Source of the DNA: Aerococcus urinaeequi
GTDB lineage: Bacteria; Bacillota; Bacilli; Lactobacillales; Aerococcaceae
Length of the DNA: 64,000 nt
Direction of reading: 5' to 3'
Assembly: GCF_001543205.1 (NCBI RefSeq)
Contig: NZ_CP014162.1
Span: forward strand, 1,240,001 to 1,304,000
Both the position numbers and the translations under genes were made by a program. This document shows positions 59,756-64,000 of this stretch, one piece after another. The first letter of the stretch is position 1; each line of letters begins with the position of its first letter. A model generated the notes under the pieces. That model was not told the origin of the DNA, ran no database searches, and worked only from the letters and a program-made list of their open reading frames with translations.

Positions 59756-59823
59756 TTCCAGAATCATCGCAATAAATTAGTTAACCCAATATTAAAAAAT
59801 AAAAATTATACGGAGGTGTACTC

Positions 59824-60459
59824 ATGACTAAAGGAATCTTAGGTAAAAAAGTAGGTATGACTCAATTCTTTACAGAGACTGGTGAATTAGTACCAGTAAC
59901 AGTTATCGAAGCACAACCAAACGTTGTTTTACAAGCTAAAACAAACGAAACAGATGGCTACGAAGCTATCCAAGTTGGTTTTGATGACAAACGTGAAGTG
60001 TTGGCAAACAAACCTCACAAAGGTCATGTAGCAAAAGCAGAAACTACTCCTAAGCGCTTCATTAAAGAATTCAAAGATGTTGAGCTAGGAGAATATGAAG
60101 TAGGATCAGAAATCAAAGTTGATATCTTCCAAGCGGGAGACATCGTTGATGTTACGGGTACTTCAAAAGGTAAAGGATTCCAAGGTGCTATTAAGCGTCA
60201 TGGTCATGCTCGTGGTCCTATGTCACATGGTTCTCATTTCCATCGTGCGCCAGGTTCAATGGGGCAAGCATCAGATGCTTCTAAAGTATTCAAAGGGAAA
60301 AAATTACCAGGACAAACTGGTGGTACACAAATTACCATCCAAAACTTAGAAATCGTTAAAGTAGATACTGAACGCAATGTCATCCTAATCAAGGGTAACG
60401 TTCCAGGCGCTAAAAAATCTATGGTAACAATCAAAGCTGCAGTTAAATCTGCTGAATAA
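59824..60459 (+). CDS. rplC: 50S ribosomal protein L3
   Basis: 211 residues. [15 protein letters not shown] start, [16 protein letters not shown] and [17 protein letters not shown] are the conserved core loop near the peptidyl transferase centre. GGAGGTG upstream. Confidence 0.98.
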   Translation: MTKGILGKKVGMTQFFTETGELVPVTVIEAQPNVVLQAKTNETDGYEAIQVGFDDKREVLANKPHKGHVAKAETTPKRFIKEFKDVELGEYEVGSEIKVDIFQAGDIVDVTGTSKGKGFQGAIKRHGHARGPMSHGSHFHRAPGSMGQASDASKVFKGKKLPGQTGGTQITIQNLEIVKVDTERNVILIKGNVPGAKKSMVTIKAAVKSAE

Positions 60460-60482
60460 ATCCAGGAAGGAGGAATAGTTTC

Positions 60483-61106
60483 ATGGCAAACATTACATTA
60501 TTTAAACAAGACGGTTCACAAGCTGGCGAAATCACGTTAAACGATGAAGTCTTCGCAATTGAACCAAATGAAAATGCAATCTACGATGTAGTTATTATGC
60601 AACAAGCTTCATTACGTCAAGGTACTCACAAAGTTAAAGGACGTTCAGAAGTTAGCGGTGGTGGACGTAAACCATGGCGTCAAAAAGGTACAGGTCGTGC
60701 TCGTCAAGGTTCAATCCGCTCTCCACAATGGGTAGGCGGTGGCCGTGCATTCGGACCAACACCTCGTTCATATGCTTACAAATTACCTCGTAAAGTTCGT
60801 CGTTTAGCTTTACGCTCTGCATTATCTAATAAGGTAGCAGAAAACAACTTCATCGTTGTTGATGAATTAGCATTCGAAACACCAAAAACTAAATTATTCC
60901 AAGAAGTGTTGAATAACTTACAAGTTGAAAATAAAGTTTTAGTTGTAATCAATAAAGACAACGACAACGCACAATTATCAGCTCGTAACTTACCAAACGT
61001 AAAAGTAGTTGATGAAAACAACGTTAACGTGTACGACTTAGTTAACTCTGAAAAAGTCATCATTACAAAAGCAGCACTTTCTAACGTAGAGGAGGTACTA
61101 GCATAA
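60483..61106 (+). CDS. rplD: 50S ribosomal protein L4
   Basis: 207 residues. [20 protein letters not shown] and [17 protein letters not shown] form the conserved exit-tunnel loop where macrolide-resistance changes occur; it looks wild type. The stop overlaps the rplW start by one base. Confidence 0.98.
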   Translation: MANITLFKQDGSQAGEITLNDEVFAIEPNENAIYDVVIMQQASLRQGTHKVKGRSEVSGGGRKPWRQKGTGRARQGSIRSPQWVGGGRAFGPTPRSYAYKLPRKVRRLALRSALSNKVAENNFIVVDELAFETPKTKLFQEVLNNLQVENKVLVVINKDNDNAQLSARNLPNVKVVDENNVNVYDLVNSEKVIITKAALSNVEEVLA

Positions 61107-61396
61107 TGTTGGCACACGACGTAATCATTCGCCCAATCATCACTGAAGAATCAATGTTGAAAATGGACGAAAACAAATACACTTTTGAAGTTGCTGTTAA
61201 AGCAAACAAAACAGAAGTTAAACAAGCAATCGAAGAATTGTTCAACGTAGACGTGAAAAACGTAAACATCATGAACGTTCGCGGTAAATTAAAACGTATG
61301 GGACGTTTTGCTGGTTATACACGTAAACGCCGTAAAGCAATCGTAACCATCGCTGAAGGTCAATCAATCGAAATCTTCGGAAACGAAGCAGAATAA
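61106..61396 (+). CDS. rplW: 50S ribosomal protein L23
   Basis: 96 residues. [13 protein letters not shown] start, [20 protein letters not shown] and [16 protein letters not shown]. Located at the tunnel exit as docking site for SRP and trigger factor. ATG shares its A with the rplD TAA. Confidence 0.97.
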   Translation: MLAHDVIIRPIITEESMLKMDENKYTFEVAVKANKTEVKQAIEELFNVDVKNVNIMNVRGKLKRMGRFAGYTRKRRKAIVTIAEGQSIEIFGNEAE

Positions 61397-61417
61397 TTAA
61401 GATAGGAGGAAATTCAC

Positions 61418-62251
61418 GTGGCGATAAAAACATATAAAGCAACGACTAACGGTCGTCGTAACATGTCAGGTTCAGATTTCTCAGAAATCACTAAAACAAC
61501 TCCTGAAAAAACATTGTTAGAATCACAAAGCAAACGTGCTGGTCGTAACAACAACGGTCGCATTACAGTTCGTCATCACGGTGGTGGACATAAACAAGCT
61601 TACCGTATCATTGACTTCAAACGTAATAAAGACAACGTTGAAGGTTTAGTGAAAGCTATTGAGTACGATCCAAACCGTTCAGCTAATATTGCGTTAATCC
61701 ACTATACAGATGGTATTAAAACTTACATCATCGCACCTAAAGGTTTACAAGTTGGTGCTCGTATTTCTTCTGGTGAAGCAGCAGATATCAAAGTTGGTAA
61801 TGCATTACCATTGAAAAACATCCCTGTTGGTACTTTAGTACATAACATTGAAACTAAACCTGGTAAAGGTGGACAATTAGTTCGCTCTGCTGGTGCTAGC
61901 GCTCAAGTGTTAGGTAAAGAAGACAAATACGTATTGGTTAAACTAGCTTCTGGTGAAGTTCGTATGATCTTAGGTACTTGTCGTGCAACAGTTGGTGTTG
62001 TAGGTAACGAACAACACAGCTTAATTAACGTAGGTAAAGCAGGACGCTCTCGTTGGGCAGGTAAACGACCAACAGTTCGTGGTTCTGTAATGAACCCTAA
62101 CGATCACCCTCACGGTGGTGGTGAAGGTAAAGCTCCAGTCGGACGTCCAAGTCCAATGACACCATGGGGTAAACCTGCACGTGGTATTAAGACTCGTGAT
62201 AAGAACGCACGTAGCAATAAATTAATTGTACGTCGTCGTAACTCTAAGTAA
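61418..62251 (+). CDS. rplB: 50S ribosomal protein L2
   Basis: 277 residues, GTG start behind [27 protein letters not shown] start, [17 protein letters not shown] and the conserved [20 protein letters not shown] loop with the key His. Essential for subunit joining and peptidyl transfer. Confidence 0.98.
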   Translation: MAIKTYKATTNGRRNMSGSDFSEITKTTPEKTLLESQSKRAGRNNNGRITVRHHGGGHKQAYRIIDFKRNKDNVEGLVKAIEYDPNRSANIALIHYTDGIKTYIIAPKGLQVGARISSGEAADIKVGNALPLKNIPVGTLVHNIETKPGKGGQLVRSAGASAQVLGKEDKYVLVKLASGEVRMILGTCRATVGVVGNEQHSLINVGKAGRSRWAGKRPTVRGSVMNPNDHPHGGGEGKAPVGRPSPMTPWGKPARGIKTRDKNARSNKLIVRRRNSK

Positions 62252-62288
62252 TCACATTAAATAGGATAGCGAAGGGAGCCAAATACAT

Positions 62289-62567
62289 ATGAGCCGTAGC
62301 TTGAAAAAAGGACCTTTTTGTGATGACCATTTAATGAAAAAAGTGGTTGCACAACAAGACGCACAAAAGAAACAAGTAATTAAAACATGGTCACGTCGTT
62401 CAACAATTTTCCCTAACTTTGTTGGGTTAACAATTGCTGTATACGATGGCCGCAAACATGTACCAGTTTATATCCAAGAAGATATGGTAGGTCACAAATT
62501 AGGTGAATTCGTACCAACTCGTACATACAAAGGACATGGCGCTGACGACAAGACAACTCGTCGTTAA
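62289..62567 (+). CDS. rpsS: 30S ribosomal protein S19
   Basis: 92 residues. [18 protein letters not shown] start, [20 protein letters not shown] and [17 protein letters not shown]. Located in the 30S head. The SD is AAGGGAG. Confidence 0.98.
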   Translation: MSRSLKKGPFCDDHLMKKVVAQQDAQKKQVIKTWSRRSTIFPNFVGLTIAVYDGRKHVPVYIQEDMVGHKLGEFVPTRTYKGHGADDKTTRR

Positions 62568-62588
62568 TCTGAGAGGAGGAAATAAAGA

Positions 62589-62945
62589 ATGGCAGAACAA
62601 ATTACATCTGCAAAAGCAACTGCAAACACAGTTCGCGTTTCTGCTCGTAAAGCACGTTTAGTTGTTGATTTAATCCGCAACAAAACTGTCGGTGAAGCTA
62701 TTGCAATCTTAAAAAACACTCCTCGTTCAGCATCTCCTGCTGTAGAGAAAGTGTTAATGTCTGCAATTGCAAACGCAGAACACAACTTTGGCTTAGAGCC
62801 AGCTAACTTAGTAGTAAGCGAAGCATTCGTAAATGAAGGACCAACGATGAAACGTTTCCGTCCACGTGCGAAAGGTTCAGCTTCTAGAATCAACAAACGT
62901 ACAAGCCACATTACAGTGGTAGTAAAAACAGCAGAGGAGGCATAA
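62589..62945 (+). CDS. rplV: 50S ribosomal protein L22
   Basis: 118 residues. [21 protein letters not shown] and the tunnel hairpin [20 protein letters not shown], which shows no macrolide-resistance insertion. GAGGAGG upstream. Confidence 0.98.
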   Translation: MAEQITSAKATANTVRVSARKARLVVDLIRNKTVGEAIAILKNTPRSASPAVEKVLMSAIANAEHNFGLEPANLVVSEAFVNEGPTMKRFRPRAKGSASRINKRTSHITVVVKTAEEA

Positions 62946-62948
62946 TTA

Positions 62949-63599
62949 ATGGGACAAAAGATTAATCCTATCGGTATGCGTATCGGCGTCATCAAAGATT
63001 GGGACGCTCGTTGGTATGCAGAAAAAGACTTTGCAGATACTTTACACGAAGACTTACATATCCGCGAATACATCGCTGAAACATTAAAAGATGCTTCTGT
63101 ATCTCAAGTTGAAATTGAACGTGCTGCAAACAAAGTTAACGTAAACATCCACACTGCTAAACCGGGTATGGTTATTGGTAAAGGTGGTTCTGAAGTTGAC
63201 GCATTACGTAAAACTTTAAACAACCGTACAGGTAAAAAAGTACACATCAACATTGTAGAAATTAAAAAACCTGAATTAGACGCTAAATTAGTTGGTGAAT
63301 CAATCGCTCAACAATTAGAAAACCGTGTAGCTTTCCGTCGTGCGCAAAAACAAGCAATCCAACGCACAATGAAATCAGGAGCTAAAGGTATCAAAGTTCA
63401 AATCTCAGGTCGTTTGAATGGTGCCGACATGGCGCGTTCAGAAACTCAAGTAGAAGGAACAGTTCCATTGCATACATTGCGTGCGGACATCGACTACTCA
63501 TGGGAAGAAGCCGACACTACTTACGGTAAGATCGGTATCAAAACATGGGTATGCCGTGGTGAAATCCTTCCAACAAAAAATATTCAAGGGGAGGCTTAA
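62949..63599 (+). CDS. rpsC: 30S ribosomal protein S3
   Basis: 216 residues. [21 protein letters not shown] start, KH domain [15 protein letters not shown], and C-terminal [20 protein letters not shown]. Its SD (GAGGAGG) lies in the last codons of rplV, three bases separate the genes. Confidence 0.98.
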   Translation: MGQKINPIGMRIGVIKDWDARWYAEKDFADTLHEDLHIREYIAETLKDASVSQVEIERAANKVNVNIHTAKPGMVIGKGGSEVDALRKTLNNRTGKKVHINIVEIKKPELDAKLVGESIAQQLENRVAFRRAQKQAIQRTMKSGAKGIKVQISGRLNGADMARSETQVEGTVPLHTLRADIDYSWEEADTTYGKIGIKTWVCRGEILPTKNIQGEA

Positions 63600-63602
63600 A
63601 AC

Positions 63603-64000
63603 ATGTTAGTACCTAAACGTGTAAAACACAGACGTGAATTCCGTGGTAAAATGCGTGGCGAAGCTAAAGGCGGAAAAGAAATTGCATACGGTGAATTCGG
63701 TTTGCAAGCATTAGATTCAGCATGGATCACTAACCGTCAAATTGAAGCATCTCGTATTGCCATGACACGTTACATGAAACGTGGTGGGAAAGTATGGATT
63801 AAAATCTTCCCACATAAATCTTATACAGCTAAAGCAATTGGTGTTCGTATGGGTTCTGGTAAAGGTGCTCCAGAAGGTTGGGTATCTCCAGTTAAACGCG
63901 GTAAAATCTTATTTGAAGTTGCCGGCGTTCCAAAAGAAGTAGCTAAAGAAGCATTGCGTTTAGCATCTCACAAATTACCTATTCGTACTAAAATCGTAAA
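63603..64000 (+). CDS. rplP: 50S ribosomal protein L16 (3' truncated by window)
   Basis: An open frame from the ATG at 63603 to the window edge, about 132 codons of the expected 144. It starts [38 protein letters not shown] and [18 protein letters not shown] are L16 signatures. GGGGAGG in the end of rpsC is the SD. Confidence 0.96.
   Translation, partial: MLVPKRVKHRREFRGKMRGEAKGGKEIAYGEFGLQALDSAWITNRQIEASRIAMTRYMKRGGKVWIKIFPHKSYTAKAIGVRMGSGKGAPEGWVSPVKRGKILFEVAGVPKEVAKEALRLASHKLPIRTKIV

Overview
This low-GC Gram-positive (Bacillota, Lactobacillales) chromosome segment most likely comes from Aerococcus or a close relative. The 16S sequence (6129-7680) reads to me like Aerococcus viridans/urinaeequi. 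The gene order pth-mfd-(yabM-like)-rqcP-divIC-(yabR-like)-tilS-hpt-ftsH-hslO-(cysK-like)-lysS matches the Bacillus-type core, and the str and S10 ribosomal operons follow. The genus call rests on memory of the 16S sequence and gene content, not on a database search. I see no tRNA genes, insertion sequences, prophage or CRISPR array.

Layout. (1) 1-5.6 kb: end of a metallo-beta-lactamase hydrolase, a CBS/ACT protein, a NagZ-like GH3 glycosidase with cre-like sites, a CorC/HlyC membrane protein and a SAM methyltransferase. (2) 5.6-11.05 kb: a complete rrn operon (16S-23S-5S, no spacer tRNA) behind four promoter-like sites at an almost constant 82-84 bp period, with boxA antiterminators and a strong terminator. 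(3) 11-25.3 kb: accessory and housekeeping genes. These are two metallophosphoesterases, a thioredoxin-fold protein, a secreted Ser/Thr/Glu-rich protein, polyphosphate:AMP phosphotransferase, beta-carbonic anhydrase, a membrane-anchored barnase-like RNase with its barstar-like inhibitor, an unknown gene, a YwaF-like membrane protein, a decayed alpha/beta hydrolase, a DUF975 protein with a long tail, a 44-codon YvrJ-family gene and uvrC. (4) 25.4-31.6 kb: DEAD-box helicase, glmU, prs, an AEC permease and ldh. (5) 32.4-49.2 kb: the pth-to-lysS core cluster. (6) 49.5-54 kb: rpsL-rpsG-fusA-tuf. (7) 54.2-58.3 kb, minus strand: an ECF transporter with a SAM hydroxide adenosyltransferase. (8) 59.2-64 kb: rpsJ-rplC-rplD-rplW-rplB-rpsS-rplV-rpsC-rplP, cut by the window edge.

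Most of the window is standard growth machinery. The less ordinary points are these. The gene in the cysK position has lost the PLP lysine and the neighbouring PLP motifs, so it looks like a pseudoenzyme beside a complete SmtB-type zinc sensor. The ftsH-hslO gap encodes a rod-like RNA with two mutually exclusive pairings, followed by a terminator whose loop holds the only ATG of a hydrophobic 70-codon frame. The S10 leader contains a duplicated hairpin plus ATACGGAGCAA unit. The yvrJ ribosome-binding site is buried in the preceding terminator hairpin. A cell-anchored barnase/barstar pair is linked to an unrecognised third gene. None of these could be tested here with alignments or folding programs.
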